Shown: positions 27,664-36,370, counted from the first letter of the stretch. The stretch: DNA of 64,000 nucleotides from Chryseobacterium camelliae (GCF_030818575.1 NZ_JAUTAL010000001.1:558001-622000); one strand, 5' to 3'. Numbers and translations: made by a program. Notes: a model not told the origin generated them from the sequence alone.

Positions 27664-27996
27664 ATGTTAAAAGAACAGCTAAAGAACACCCCGGAAACCA
27701 TTCAGTTTAAAGAAGTCATTGCCTATATCGACGAATACTATGATTTTACACCTACAAAATTCACCAACGGTAATACTGTTAATGAAGCCGGCCAGAATAA
27801 CGGTTCATGCAAAGTCTTCAGTTTTGCCCGGCTGAACGATCTTTCAAAAGAGGAGACCCTAAACCTTTTCGGTGAATTCTACCGTGAAGATGTACTGAAA
27901 AACCCTGAAGGAAACGATCACCAGAACATCAGGAACTTTATGCAGTACGGCTGGGCCGGAATATCCTTTGAAGGGGAAGCATTAAAAACAAAGTAA
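27664..27996 (+). CDS. HopJ-type family protein
   Basis: The protein has 110 residues from ATG at 27664; the in-frame extension upstream is unlike the family. 'IQFKEVIAYIDEYYDFTPTKFTNG' and 'NNGSCKVFSFARLNDLSKEE' and 'HQNIRNFMQYGW.GI.FEG' match the small HopJ family, first named from a Pseudomonas type III effector but widespread in free-living bacteria with no known function. No type III secretion genes are present. It is divergent from rtcB, with site B in the shared spacer, so it could be co-regulated. Confidence 0.82.
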   Translation: MLKEQLKNTPETIQFKEVIAYIDEYYDFTPTKFTNGNTVNEAGQNNGSCKVFSFARLNDLSKEETLNLFGEFYREDVLKNPEGNDHQNIRNFMQYGWAGISFEGEALKTK

Positions 27997-28090
27997 ATGA
28001 GCCGCTATGGGAAAACAATTGTACAGATCCTGATTGTCTCTCTGCATTAAAGGACCATTATTTAATGTTCACACCTTGTTAAAATATGTG

Positions 28091-28235
28091 CTGACTATCC
28101 CGCGTGAGGGATGCGGAAGGTGCGACTGTAGGGAGCAGTTTCGGCTCGGGGCGCAGCCCCGAGCCGAAACCGGAACGAAGTGAAGCCTGTAGCAGCCCGG
28201 CCCTGAATGATGCTCGGAACAGCTTAAGGAAAAAT
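28091..28235. repeat. GC-rich palindromic intergenic repeat before the WYL gene
   Basis: A 15-bp perfect inverted repeat (28138-28152 with 28156-28170, 3-base loop) sits in a locally GC-rich block beginning around 'CCCGCGTGAGGGATGC'. Flavobacterial genomes carry such dispersed palindromic elements between genes. Its high GC contrasts with the AT-rich flanks. The exact limits are uncertain. Confidence 0.6.
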
Positions 28236-28265
28236 GAAGGGACACGCCTAAAAAAATAAAATACC

Positions 28266-29285
28266 ATGTCATCCAACAAAAATGCGCTCATCCGTTACGA
28301 GACCCTGGACCGCTGCCTCAAGAACAGGTACAGGAAATACACGCTCGAAGATCTGATTGATGCCTGCTCAGAAGCATTGTTTGAATTTGAGGGCAAAGAA
28401 TCCTACGTCAGCAGGCGTACGGTACAGCTGGACCTCCAGAATATGCGGAGTGAAAAATTCGGATATGAGGCGCCGATTGAGGTCTATGACAGGAAATATT
28501 ACCGCTACAGCGATCCCGATTACAGCATCCATAATATTTCCGTGAACGACAGTGACCTGAAAGCGATGAACAATGCCATACAGATCCTGAAACAGTTCAA
28601 GGATTTCTCCATGTTCAAGGAGATGAACGGCGTCATCCAGAAACTGGAGGATTCCATCCACGCCACCCATCAGAAATCCATCATACACCTCGATAAGAAT
28701 GAACAGCTCCGCGGCCTGGAACATATCGACATCCTCTACGAAAGCATTGCGGGAAAGAAGGTGCTGCGCATCTTCTACAAAAGCTTTACAGCAAGAGAAG
28801 CCAACACTTATACGGTGCATCCTCAACTTTTGAAGGAATACAATAACCGATGGTTCCTTATCTGCCTGTATAAAGGTAAAATTTACAATTTAGCCCTGGA
28901 CAGGATGGAAGATATACAGGCTGATGAGCATATTGCATATATCGATTGTCATCTGGATGGAGATGATTATTTCAAAGATGTCATAGGAGTTACGGTATCC
29001 GAAACCCTGAAACCCAAAAAAGTGGTTTTCTTCGTAGATGCTTCTAATGCACCCTATGTCAAAACAAAACCGCTGCACAGCAGCCAGGAAATCATCAGCG
29101 AAACGGAGGAAGGAGCCTTGTTTAAAATCTGTGTACAGGTCAACTACGAACTGGAGCGTATGTTGCTGGGTTTCGGCGATTGCCTGGTCGTTCACAAACC
29201 CAGGAAACTGAGGCTGAAGCTACAGGAAAAATTCATAGCGGGAAGCCGGAATTATGAAAAGCTGGAGATAGAGAATGAGTTATAG
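28266..29285 (+). CDS. WYL-domain transcriptional regulator
   Basis: The protein has 339 residues. The N-terminal winged-helix part (about 10-85) has 'RYETLDRCLKNRYRKYTLED' and 'VSRRTVQLDLQNMRS'. The WYL domain (about 150-245) shows 'VLRIFYKSFTAREANTYTVH' and 'LLKEYNNRWFLICLYKG', the expected W-Y/F-L-type core and basic ligand pocket. WYL regulators sense nucleic acids or nucleotides in many defence and RNA-repair loci. Here it is the nearest regulator to rtcB and the RlaP2 operon, making it the best candidate for the shared 23-bp operator. No copy of that operator precedes this gene. Confidence 0.88.
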   Translation: MSSNKNALIRYETLDRCLKNRYRKYTLEDLIDACSEALFEFEGKESYVSRRTVQLDLQNMRSEKFGYEAPIEVYDRKYYRYSDPDYSIHNISVNDSDLKAMNNAIQILKQFKDFSMFKEMNGVIQKLEDSIHATHQKSIIHLDKNEQLRGLEHIDILYESIAGKKVLRIFYKSFTAREANTYTVHPQLLKEYNNRWFLICLYKGKIYNLALDRMEDIQADEHIAYIDCHLDGDDYFKDVIGVTVSETLKPKKVVFFVDASNAPYVKTKPLHSSQEIISETEEGALFKICVQVNYELERMLLGFGDCLVVHKPRKLRLKLQEKFIAGSRNYEKLEIENEL

Positions 29286-29435
29286 GTAATGGGTAATGAG
29301 TAATGTGGGACGGATTAGATGCAGAGTGATTTTTTATGGATATTTACTCCATTATAGAGAAAGGTTGTTTCTGATGGGTTTGAATTTATTAAATTGGCGT
29401 AGAAATTGTAATCACTATTTCATAAAAATCAAATT

Positions 29436-29567
29436 ATGAGATCACGAATCCTTAAAGCCGCGGTGGCTATTGTAGCACCGATTGTTATCGAATACATCGT
29501 TAAAAAAATATCAGAGAAACTGGATAAAAAACAGGAAGAAAGAAAAGCGATTCCTGTACAGAATTAA
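29436..29567 (+). CDS. Small membrane/amphipathic protein of unknown function
   Basis: The protein has 43 residues: 'MRSRILKAAVAIVAPIVIEY' then a charged helix 'VKKISEKLDKKQEERKAIPV'. A short hydrophobic or amphipathic segment (about 6-21) followed by a Lys/Glu helix suggests a membrane-surface peptide. It has a clear ATG and is followed by a strong terminator. I do not recognise a family; type I toxin-like peptides have similar layout but there is no sign of an antisense RNA. Confidence 0.55.
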   Translation: MRSRILKAAVAIVAPIVIEYIVKKISEKLDKKQEERKAIPVQN

Positions 29568-29586
29568 GTTTTTCTGAATTGATCAC

Positions 29587-29620
29587 AAACAGGAGGCTCA
29601 TCTCAGATGGCCTCCTGTTT
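29587..29620. terminator. Bidirectional terminator
   Basis: The 11-bp stem AAACAGGAGGC / GCCTCCTGTTT (29587-29597 with 29610-29620) separates the small gene from the convergent DUF1501 gene. Confidence 0.8.
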
Positions 29621-29622
29621 CA

Positions 29623-30807
29623 TTATATGAAATCATAGGTTCCGTCTTTCCATCCCAATACTTTGGAAGAATCTGCCCGGAGCCAGTTCTTAAGAATCGT
29701 TGCATATACTTTTCTGAAATCCTCAGAATAGATCAGGTCTCCCTCATTCAGCTTTTGCAGATCAGGAAGCGGATTCAGCAGTCCCTTTTTCTTCAGTCCG
29801 CCACTGATGAAAAACATCTGGTTCGCTGTCCCGTGGTCGGTCCCGTTGCTGGCATTCTGGGCAACACGGCGCCCGAATTCCGAAAAGGTCATTAAAAGGA
29901 TCTTATCAAATAATCCGTTGCTCTTCATGTCCTTTACAAATGATTCAACAGAGTCATTAATGTCATCAAAAAGCTTTTGCTGGCGGTCATTCTGGTTTAC
30001 ATGCGTGTCAAAGCTGCCCACAGAAAGATAATAGACCCGGGTGTTGATGTCAGACTTAACCAGTGAGGCTACGGTTTTGAAATCCTTTCCGAGCTGAGAA
30101 CCGGGATAGGTCTGGTCTGTTTTCTTCGTCTGGCTTTCCTTAAAGATATAGCCTGCATTATTAATCGTGGAGCCCAGGGTCTGGTACAGGTAAGAGACCG
30201 TTTCGTCATCATGATGATGGTCGTAAAGGGATTTAAAGTATTTTTCCTGGCTGGTCTGGTACAGCCTTTTTGGATCTTTAAATGCGAAGGCCTTGTTATT
30301 ATCACCCTTCAGAGCAAGACTCAGCATATCATCTACCTCAAGCGCCTGAGTGGGACGTTCGCATCGGTAGCATTCTTCATCAAGGTATCTTCCAAGCCAT
30401 CCAGTATCCAGATACTCATTGCTTTTGCTGGCAGATTGCCAGATATCCATGCTCCTGAAATGCGATTTGTCGGGGTCCGGATAACCTACATTGTTCAGCA
30501 CAGAGAGCTCACCATTATCATAAAGCTCTTTGAAATATGACAAAGAAGGATGAATGCCTGCTTCATCATTTAGCGACAGGGAATTCTGTATGGCAATGCT
30601 TTTCCGTCCTCTGAAATAGATATCATTCCGTACCGGGATAATGGTATTCAGCCCGTCATTTCCACCAGTAAACTGAAGCACTATCAATATTTTGTCATCT
30701 GCTTCAAGGGCATTTTCAAGCGTCATGGCTTTCAGGAAATTGGGCATCAGGAAAGAGGCGGTTGCCAGTGAACTTATTTTGAGAAAATCTCTTCTTTTGA
30801 TTAGCAT
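29623..30807 (-). CDS. DUF1501 protein, Tat-exported
   Basis: The protein has 394 residues. The Tat motif RRDFLK is at residues 5-10, followed by a hydrophobic stretch and 'FLKAMT'. The body has 'VLQFTGGNDGLNTIIPVRND', 'HFRSMDIWQSA' and 'MTFSEFGRRVAQNASNGTDH', all DUF1501 hallmarks, a family related to the alkaline phosphatase/sulfatase fold. Metal ligands are suggested by the conserved Asp/His set, but no activity is known. It lies 20 bases downstream of a DUF1800 gene, the standard pairing of these families in Bacteroidota and Planctomycetota; the pair is probably exported and works together. Confidence 0.88.
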   Translation of the reverse strand: MLIKRRDFLKISSLATASFLMPNFLKAMTLENALEADDKILIVLQFTGGNDGLNTIIPVRNDIYFRGRKSIAIQNSLSLNDEAGIHPSLSYFKELYDNGELSVLNNVGYPDPDKSHFRSMDIWQSASKSNEYLDTGWLGRYLDEECYRCERPTQALEVDDMLSLALKGDNNKAFAFKDPKRLYQTSQEKYFKSLYDHHHDDETVSYLYQTLGSTINNAGYIFKESQTKKTDQTYPGSQLGKDFKTVASLVKSDINTRVYYLSVGSFDTHVNQNDRQQKLFDDINDSVESFVKDMKSNGLFDKILLMTFSEFGRRVAQNASNGTDHGTANQMFFISGGLKKKGLLNPLPDLQKLNEGDLIYSEDFRKVYATILKNWLRADSSKVLGWKDGTYDFI

Positions 30808-30827
30808 AAGATGGTTTTTAGGATGGT

Positions 30828-32213
30828 TTACATGAGCTGGTACTCCGGTGTTGACATCAGGTTGATGATGTTCGCTTTTATGCTCCGGTCAGAAAAATTT
30901 TTTACAGTATTCATATCCAGTGAAGTCGGATTCTGGATCAGGTAATCTTCACAGTTTTTATCGGTAAAAATCTGTTCCACCAGTGGCCAATCGATCACAA
31001 TATTCGGATTTTTAAACATCTTGTTCAGTGCCGTTTCCCTGGATTTGATGCCCATGTCGATATCGTCATCCTGCCGCGGCGTATATTCCAGCGGGCGCAA
31101 GCCTGACCATATTTGAGGAATCTGTAGCCGCACCATCAGCGTGGAACTGTCGATCCAGGATTTTCCGCTGGGCCATCCGGATACATTGGGCGGGTAGAGA
31201 AGCATCTGGCCTAGAAGTTTCTGGTATACAATCAGGTTTTCCGGGTTCTGGATCTTCATGGGAAGTGTTCTCGAAATTCCTGCCATCAGCTCAATCGGGG
31301 ATTTGATCCTGTTGCCGATGTTTCTGCGGTTGTAAAACCAGGATGATGAAAAAATGGCCTTCACCAGTTTTTTAATATCATAACCGGAGTCATAAAAATT
31401 TTCGCTCAGGTCATCAATAATATTGTCATCGGGGTTTTCATTCACGAAGAAACGGTAAATTTTAGCCGTGATGAAGTGCGCGGTAGCTTTCCGGTCAAGA
31501 ATACTATTCAAAACGTCAGCTCCATTGAAATTTCCTGTTTTTCCAAGAAAGGTTTTCACGCCTTCGTCATGCACTTTTAGTTTTTCCTGGAAATTCCCTT
31601 CCTTATCATAGCTCCATCCTGTAAAGGCCCGTGCTCCTTCCCGGATATCCTTCTCCGTATAATTCCCTCTTCCCATGGTAAAGAGCTCCATAACTTCTCG
31701 GGCGAAATTCTCATTAGGATGGTCTTTTTTATTCTGCTGATTGTTCAGGAAGTTCAGCATAGCCGGAGACTGGCTTACTTCAAAAAGGAGATCACGGAAA
31801 CTTCCCAATGCATTTTTCCTGATGGTATTAAGCAGTTGCTGGTTGTATTGAGGATTGTTCACCCGGCATGCAAAATGTCCGTGCCAGAAGAACGCCATCT
31901 TTTCCCTCAGCTGGTCCTCACTATGGATCATAGAGTCCAGGAACGCAAGATTCAATTCATTATTCTGCTTGCTGTAGGTTTTCTGCATTTCCTTCTTCTT
32001 TTCTGCTGCAGACTGGCTGTCCATCATATTGGCAGGAGTATCCGGCAGGTCCGGAGTGGTATACCTGATCTCATTGAAATCATGATGTTTAAACAATTCG
32101 GCCAGTAGGGATTTGCTGTCCTTTCCGGCAAGGCTGGCATACTGTCCTGCTGCAGGACCGAATCCGGCGCGCCACAGGAGGTGCTTATTGTTCAGTAGTG
32201 AGGATGCGGCCAT
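30828..32213 (-). CDS. DUF1800 protein
   Basis: The protein has 461 residues from ATG at 32211-32213; ATGs at 32246 and 32261 are alternatives. 'LLWRAGFGP' at the N-terminus, 'KMAFFWHGHFACR', 'ENFAREVMELFTMGRGNYTE', 'ARAFTGWSYD' and 'YPPNVSGWPSGKSWID' are the DUF1800 signature blocks, mostly helical. No signal peptide is visible with this start. Function is unknown; it is paired with the DUF1501 gene 20 bases downstream. Confidence 0.85.
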   Translation of the reverse strand: MAASSLLNNKHLLWRAGFGPAAGQYASLAGKDSKSLLAELFKHHDFNEIRYTTPDLPDTPANMMDSQSAAEKKKEMQKTYSKQNNELNLAFLDSMIHSEDQLREKMAFFWHGHFACRVNNPQYNQQLLNTIRKNALGSFRDLLFEVSQSPAMLNFLNNQQNKKDHPNENFAREVMELFTMGRGNYTEKDIREGARAFTGWSYDKEGNFQEKLKVHDEGVKTFLGKTGNFNGADVLNSILDRKATAHFITAKIYRFFVNENPDDNIIDDLSENFYDSGYDIKKLVKAIFSSSWFYNRRNIGNRIKSPIELMAGISRTLPMKIQNPENLIVYQKLLGQMLLYPPNVSGWPSGKSWIDSSTLMVRLQIPQIWSGLRPLEYTPRQDDDIDMGIKSRETALNKMFKNPNIVIDWPLVEQIFTDKNCEDYLIQNPTSLDMNTVKNFSDRSIKANIINLMSTPEYQLM

Positions 32214-32443
32214 TGGGATTTTATTTTTTGGATGGAAAACCGTCATGAAAGTTAAGGACATCCATAAAGATTAATATTTTGTTCACATTTATTAATTTAA
32301 ACTTAAACGTTTATTTGATTTTTTTAATTTTATGATCCTGATAGACATGGCTTTGCAGCCTGTACCGGTATGGAAGCTCTTAAAAGTACCTTGTTGGCAC
32401 GATTTTTACCAATTCCTACTCGTGAAATTTAAAAATCTCAGTT

Positions 32444-33007
32444 ATGAAAATGTTTAAACAGACCATTGTACTGGCTGGCGTTTTAGCCGCGGGCGTACTC
32501 AGCGCACAAAGTGCACAGATGAATAACATGATCAAGGTAGGCGCAAATGTTGGTTTAGCAGTTCCTTCAGATAACCTTTCCGCTGCCGTGGGCGTAGATG
32601 TATCCTATCAGAACCTGATCACACCTGGTTTTGGGCTAGGAATTGCCACGGGATATACCCATTACTTTGCCAAGAACGACAACGGATATGACAATAACGA
32701 TGTAGGCGTAATTCCTGTAGGAGCATTGCTAAGGATTTATCCTAAGCAAACCGGATTCTATTTTGGTACAGATTTAGGATATGGCATCCTAGTAGGAAAT
32801 GATAGGGTAGCTTCCAACACTACGGTAAGCAGACCGAACGGAGGTTTTTATATTAAGCCGGAAATAGGCTACCACAACAGGGACTGGAACTTCTTCGTAC
32901 AATATCAGAAGGTATTTGTAGGAAGTAACGGCGATTTGCCGGGACAGGACTATAATGTAGGAAATATTGGGGTAGGTTTTGCCTACAACATAGCATTAGG
33001 AAAGTAG
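32444..33007 (+). CDS. Small outer-membrane beta-barrel protein
   Basis: The protein has 187 residues. Signal peptide (residues 1-23, ending VLSAQSA), then alternating beta strands with aromatic girdle residues such as 'GLGIATGYTHYF', 'GALLRIYPKQTGFYFGTDLG' and a closing 'VGNIGVGFAYNIALGK'. This is the porin-like OmpX/OprF-N-type 8-strand barrel seen widely in Bacteroidota. No partner gene is evident. Confidence 0.78.
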   Translation: MKMFKQTIVLAGVLAAGVLSAQSAQMNNMIKVGANVGLAVPSDNLSAAVGVDVSYQNLITPGFGLGIATGYTHYFAKNDNGYDNNDVGVIPVGALLRIYPKQTGFYFGTDLGYGILVGNDRVASNTTVSRPNGGFYIKPEIGYHNRDWNFFVQYQKVFVGSNGDLPGQDYNVGNIGVGFAYNIALGK

Positions 33008-33097
33008 TTAGATTTTATATAAAGCATTATCAGACAGACCTTTTCATTATTTTGAGAAGGTTTTGTTTTGATCTCAGGGATTTACAAAAACAATTGT

Positions 33098-33105
33098 TAT
33101 ATTTG
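33098..33105 (+). promoter_or_regulatory. TAnnTTTG -7 element of the glucokinase gene
   Basis: TATATTTG, 15 bases before the ATG at 33121; the leader would be about 10 bases. Confidence 0.6.
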
Positions 33106-33120
33106 ATAAAATTTGTGATT

Positions 33121-34167
33121 ATGAACTTGAATCCGAAATTTCCGTTGTATTTACCGGGTGTAAAGAACAGCAGTAATAATAATATTTCCATTATCGGAGC
33201 TAACCTTCGCGAAGACATCAGCACGATAGGGTATTTCCAGTCCGTTAATGAGGGAATCGAAATGAAAACGCAGAGCAGTTATGCCACCAAAGACTATGCT
33301 TCTTTTTCAGACATTCTCAGAAAATTTATTCAGGAGAACAACCTTACCGGTATCGACCGTGTAGGAATATCGGTTCCCGGACCGGTGATCCACGGAAAGA
33401 GCAGCCCGGAACGTTTGGGTTGGAATCTTGATGTGGAAGAAATCCGCAGGGATTTCGGATTTGAAAATATACAATTGGTGAACGACCTTGAAGCGTCGGC
33501 TTATGGAATGGCACTGCTCAGGGACGAAGACCTGGAAGCAATATATACCGGTGGCCAACTTGAAAAAGGAAACGTAGCCATCCTGGCTCCTGGAAATGGG
33601 TTGGGTGAAGCCGGATATTTCTTTGATGGTCAATATCTGAGACCTTTTGCTACCGAAGGAGGGCATTCCGAATTTTCACCACGGACTAATGTAGAGGTGG
33701 AATTTTATCAGTTCTTAAACAATATTTATGGAATCGTAAGCTGGGAAAATGTGCTTTCCAGGGATGGTCTCTTCAATATTTACAGATTCCTGAGAGATGT
33801 TAAAAGACATCCGGAGTCGGAAGGTCTGGGAGAGCGTCTTTCCAACGGGAATTTTGTGCAGGAACTGTATAAGGCTGCTGAAGGAGGCGAGCTGATTTGC
33901 AAGATTGCCATCGATACCTTCCTTGAGTTCCTGGCCCGTGAAGCCAATAACCTTACGCTTAAATTAAAAGCCACTGGGGGATTATTTATTTCCGGAGATA
34001 TCCCGCAAATGATCCGTCAGTACCTGGATAAGGATAAATTTTATGAGAAATTCAAGATCAGTGATAAAATGGAACATATGCTTAAGGATATTCCGATTTA
34101 CCTGATCAAAAGTGATAATACCAGCCTGAACGGCGTTGCACTCTACACCGCTTACTATCAGGATTAA
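33121..34167 (+). CDS. glk: Glucokinase
   Basis: The protein has 348 residues from ATG at 33121. The longer frame upstream is excluded because the -7 element lies in it. 'GVSVPGPVIHG' and 'GWNLDVEEIRRDFGFENIQL' then 'VNDLEASAYGMALL' (catalytic Asp in LVNDLEA), 'LAPGNGLGEAGYFFDG' and 'FATEGGHSEFSPR' follow the Glk-type hexokinase family (not the ROK family). It phosphorylates glucose with ATP. The gene is followed by a strong terminator. Confidence 0.88.
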   Translation: MNLNPKFPLYLPGVKNSSNNNISIIGANLREDISTIGYFQSVNEGIEMKTQSSYATKDYASFSDILRKFIQENNLTGIDRVGISVPGPVIHGKSSPERLGWNLDVEEIRRDFGFENIQLVNDLEASAYGMALLRDEDLEAIYTGGQLEKGNVAILAPGNGLGEAGYFFDGQYLRPFATEGGHSEFSPRTNVEVEFYQFLNNIYGIVSWENVLSRDGLFNIYRFLRDVKRHPESEGLGERLSNGNFVQELYKAAEGGELICKIAIDTFLEFLAREANNLTLKLKATGGLFISGDIPQMIRQYLDKDKFYEKFKISDKMEHMLKDIPIYLIKSDNTSLNGVALYTAYYQD

Positions 34168-34200
34168 AATAAAAGCTCCGGTTTTCCGGAGCTTTTATTT
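34167..34200 (+). terminator. Terminator after glk
   Basis: A perfect 15-bp stem with loop TTTT; the arms carry A and T runs, so it may work both ways. Confidence 0.85.
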
Positions 34201-34228
34201 TACATTATTTATAAAAATTATTGATTAA

Positions 34229-34242
34229 TTGATGTACATCAA
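34229..34242 (+). promoter_or_regulatory. FNR/CRP-type box before the first yceI gene
   Basis: TTGATGTACATCAA is a perfect 14-bp palindrome matching the TTGAT-N4-ATCAA consensus of FNR-type regulators. Its centre lies about 41 bases before the expected start of transcription from the -7 element at 34266, the class II activator position. The regulator itself is not in the window. Confidence 0.6.
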
Positions 34243-34265
34243 CGCTATCTATCATAACCGTTAAT

Positions 34266-34273
34266 TACCTTTG
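34266..34273 (+). promoter_or_regulatory. TAnnTTTG -7 element of yceI 1
   Basis: TACCTTTG, 33 bases before the ATG at 34307. No good -33 element is visible, which fits a promoter that needs an activator. Confidence 0.65.
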
Positions 34274-34306
34274 CCTCCGCAATAAGCAAAGAAATAATTT
34301 ATAACA

Positions 34307-34873
34307 ATGAAAAAAATATTTTTATTAGCGGTTTTGGCCGGTGGATTGGCTTTCGGGCAGACAAAAAAGGTAGTGGCATCTGATGTTCATTGGTGGGGAT
34401 ATAAAGTAGCGAAATCTGAGGCGAGTTCTCACGACGGTACCGTAAAAGTGAAGTCCGGTGATATGATCATGAAAGGAAACCAGCTGGTTGGAGGAACTTT
34501 CGTGCTGGATATGAATTCCATCACTTCCACTGATCTTTCCGGAGAATACCAGGGAAAGCTGAACGGTCACCTGAAGAACGGAGATTTCTTTGAAGTTGAA
34601 AAGTATCCTACCGCTACTTTCAAAATCACTTCTGTTAAGAAAAATAATGATAAAATCTATAACAGCCTGGTTACAGGAAACCTAACCGTAAAAGGAAAAA
34701 CCAACCCGGTTTCTTTCCCTGCGAAAATCTCTTACAGCAAAGGAGTTGTGAGCCTGGTATCCAACAAATTTACCATTGACAGACAAAAATTTGATGTAGC
34801 CTATAAATCTACCATGCAGGATGTTTTTGTAAAAGATGATATCGATATGCTGGTAAAGGTGACTGCTAAATAA
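34307..34873 (+). CDS. YceI-family lipocalin-like protein (copy 1)
   Basis: The protein has 188 residues. Signal peptide (residues 1-17, MKKIFLLAVLAGGLAFG), then the YceI barrel: 'DVHWWGYKVAKSEASSHDGT', 'FVLDMNSITSTDL', 'LKNGDFFEVEKYPTATFKIT' and 'LTVKGKTNPVSFPAKI'. YceI proteins are periplasmic, bind isoprenoid or amphiphilic ligands and are often stress-induced. It is followed by a second YceI gene after a terminator hairpin. The upstream FNR-type box suggests control by oxygen or a Crp/Fnr relative. Confidence 0.9.
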   Translation: MKKIFLLAVLAGGLAFGQTKKVVASDVHWWGYKVAKSEASSHDGTVKVKSGDMIMKGNQLVGGTFVLDMNSITSTDLSGEYQGKLNGHLKNGDFFEVEKYPTATFKITSVKKNNDKIYNSLVTGNLTVKGKTNPVSFPAKISYSKGVVSLVSNKFTIDRQKFDVAYKSTMQDVFVKDDIDMLVKVTAK

Positions 34874-34894
34874 TTTAATCAAAAAAAGATTGCT

Positions 34895-34922
34895 AAAAGT
34901 GTAGAAGTTCTACACTTTTTTT
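34895..34922 (+). terminator. Terminator between the two yceI genes
   Basis: AAAAGTGTAGAA and TTCTACACTTTT arms with a one-base centre, then a T-run. It may be partial, letting some transcription into the second gene. Confidence 0.7.
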
Positions 34923-34951
34923 TATTTTTGTTGAATTGTAAATAAAAAAGA

Positions 34952-35578
34952 ATGAAAAGATTACTATTGCTTGTGATGATGTGTGTAAGCATGTCGTTTG
35001 TTTTTGCTCAAAAGAAAGGAGACAAGGTCGTAAAGGTCACTTCTTCAGAGATCAGGTGGTGGGGATATAAGGTTGTTAAGACTGTAGCTTCATCACATTC
35101 CGGAACGGTAAAACTGAAAAGCGGAAAGTTTACTTTTGATAAAACGGTATTGGTAGACGGAGAATTTGTTATCGACATGAGGAGCCTGATGGCCGGAGAT
35201 GTTTCAGAAGAAGACCAGATCAAACTTACCAATGACCTTAAAAGTTCCAATTTCTTCGATGTAAAAAAATTCCCGATTGCTAAATTTCATCTGACCAAGA
35301 TCATTCCTTTGGCTAATAGTGAATTCAATTCCACAGTATATGGCGATGTAACCATTAAAGGCGTAAGAAAAACCATATCTTTCCCTGCTAATGTATATAT
35401 TACGCAATTTACAGTAGTGATAGAATCTGCGAAATTCTCACTGAACAGAAGGGATTTCAAAGTATTCTACCAGTCTTCCCTGAAAGACTATTTCATCAAA
35501 AACGAAATGGATATCCAGTTCAGGATATCTACGGAAAAGCTGGATAACGAAAACAGAACACCTGTTAAAAGAAAATAA
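34952..35578 (+). CDS. YceI-family lipocalin-like protein (copy 2)
   Basis: The protein has 208 residues, a tandem paralogue of the preceding gene: 'EIRWWGYKVVKTVASSHSGT', 'VIDMRSLMAGDVSEEDQ', 'LKSSNFFDVKKFPIAKFHLT' and 'VTIKGVRKTISFPANV'. Signal peptide at residues 1-19 (ends FVFA, then QKK). The C-terminal 20 residues (ending TPVKRK) extend beyond copy 1. Ligand unknown. A terminator follows. Confidence 0.9.
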   Translation: MKRLLLLVMMCVSMSFVFAQKKGDKVVKVTSSEIRWWGYKVVKTVASSHSGTVKLKSGKFTFDKTVLVDGEFVIDMRSLMAGDVSEEDQIKLTNDLKSSNFFDVKKFPIAKFHLTKIIPLANSEFNSTVYGDVTIKGVRKTISFPANVYITQFTVVIESAKFSLNRRDFKVFYQSSLKDYFIKNEMDIQFRISTEKLDNENRTPVKRK

Positions 35579-35605
35579 TCCGGTAACCTGGATCCAATTG
35601 CAACC

Positions 35606-35633
35606 GGACGGCTTTTTAAAGCCGTCCTTTTTT
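35606..35633 (+). terminator. Terminator after yceI 2
   Basis: The 10-bp stem GGACGGCTTT / AAAGCCGTCC with a 2-base loop, then a T-run. Confidence 0.85.
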
Positions 35634-35647
35634 ATTATTTTAGTCCT

Positions 35648-36289
35648 ATGAAAATATATGTGGTAAGCGGATTGGGAGCCGATTTCAAGGTCCTGGAAAA
35701 ACTTACATTTCCCGAACATCTCGACGTGGTATTTATCGACTGGCTCATCCCGGAACGGAATGAACCGTTCCAGCATTATGTAAGCCGGATGGCTGAAAAA
35801 ATAAATACAACCGAACCCTTTTATCTCCTGGGATATTCCTTCGGTGGGATTATGGTCCAGGAAATCCATAAAATAAAGTCTGCCGTCAAAGTAATCATTT
35901 TGGGGAGTCTGAAGTCCCATAAGGAAAAATCTAGGCTGATCAAAACCGGCCAGTTGACGGGGGTAGCCAGATTTTTTCCGGAACGTTTTTTTGATCTTGC
36001 AGCAGCCCGTGCATTTCCGGCAGTGCGTAAATTCTTTGATTTTAATAATGCCAATCTCGTCCGGTATTTTCAGGTACGAGATCCTTACTATCTGAAATGG
36101 TCAGTGGAGCAGATTGCCGCATGGAAATCGGAAGTAAATCCTGATGTCATCCAGATTATGGGGGACCGGGACTTGGTCTTTCCTCTGAAGTACTGCCGGC
36201 CGAATTACATCATTAAAGGAGGTACTCATCTTTTTCCGGCGACGAAGCCGAAAGAAGTTTCAAAATTATTAAATACGATCCTGAAATAA
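35648..36289 (+). CDS. Alpha/beta hydrolase
   Basis: The protein has 213 residues, compact alpha/beta hydrolase fold. The nucleophile elbow GYSFGG (62-67, Ser64), 'QIMGDRDLVFPL' with the acid residue, and 'IKGGTHLFPA' with the catalytic His are in the expected order. The lid is short. Cytosolic, no signal. Esterase or thioesterase-type activity is likely; substrate unknown. The gene stands between the yceI pair and amt. Confidence 0.82.
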   Translation: MKIYVVSGLGADFKVLEKLTFPEHLDVVFIDWLIPERNEPFQHYVSRMAEKINTTEPFYLLGYSFGGIMVQEIHKIKSAVKVIILGSLKSHKEKSRLIKTGQLTGVARFFPERFFDLAAARAFPAVRKFFDFNNANLVRYFQVRDPYYLKWSVEQIAAWKSEVNPDVIQIMGDRDLVFPLKYCRPNYIIKGGTHLFPATKPKEVSKLLNTILK

Positions 36290-36362
36290 TAATTTAGTTT
36301 TAAATTAAGCTTAAATTTAAGGGGTATATTGAAATAAAATATATTTTTCTAAAATTTATATG

Positions 36363-36370
36363 TAATTTTG
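36363..36370 (+). promoter_or_regulatory. TAnnTTTG -7 element of amt
   Basis: TAATTTTG, 21 bases before the ATG at 36392. Confidence 0.6.
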
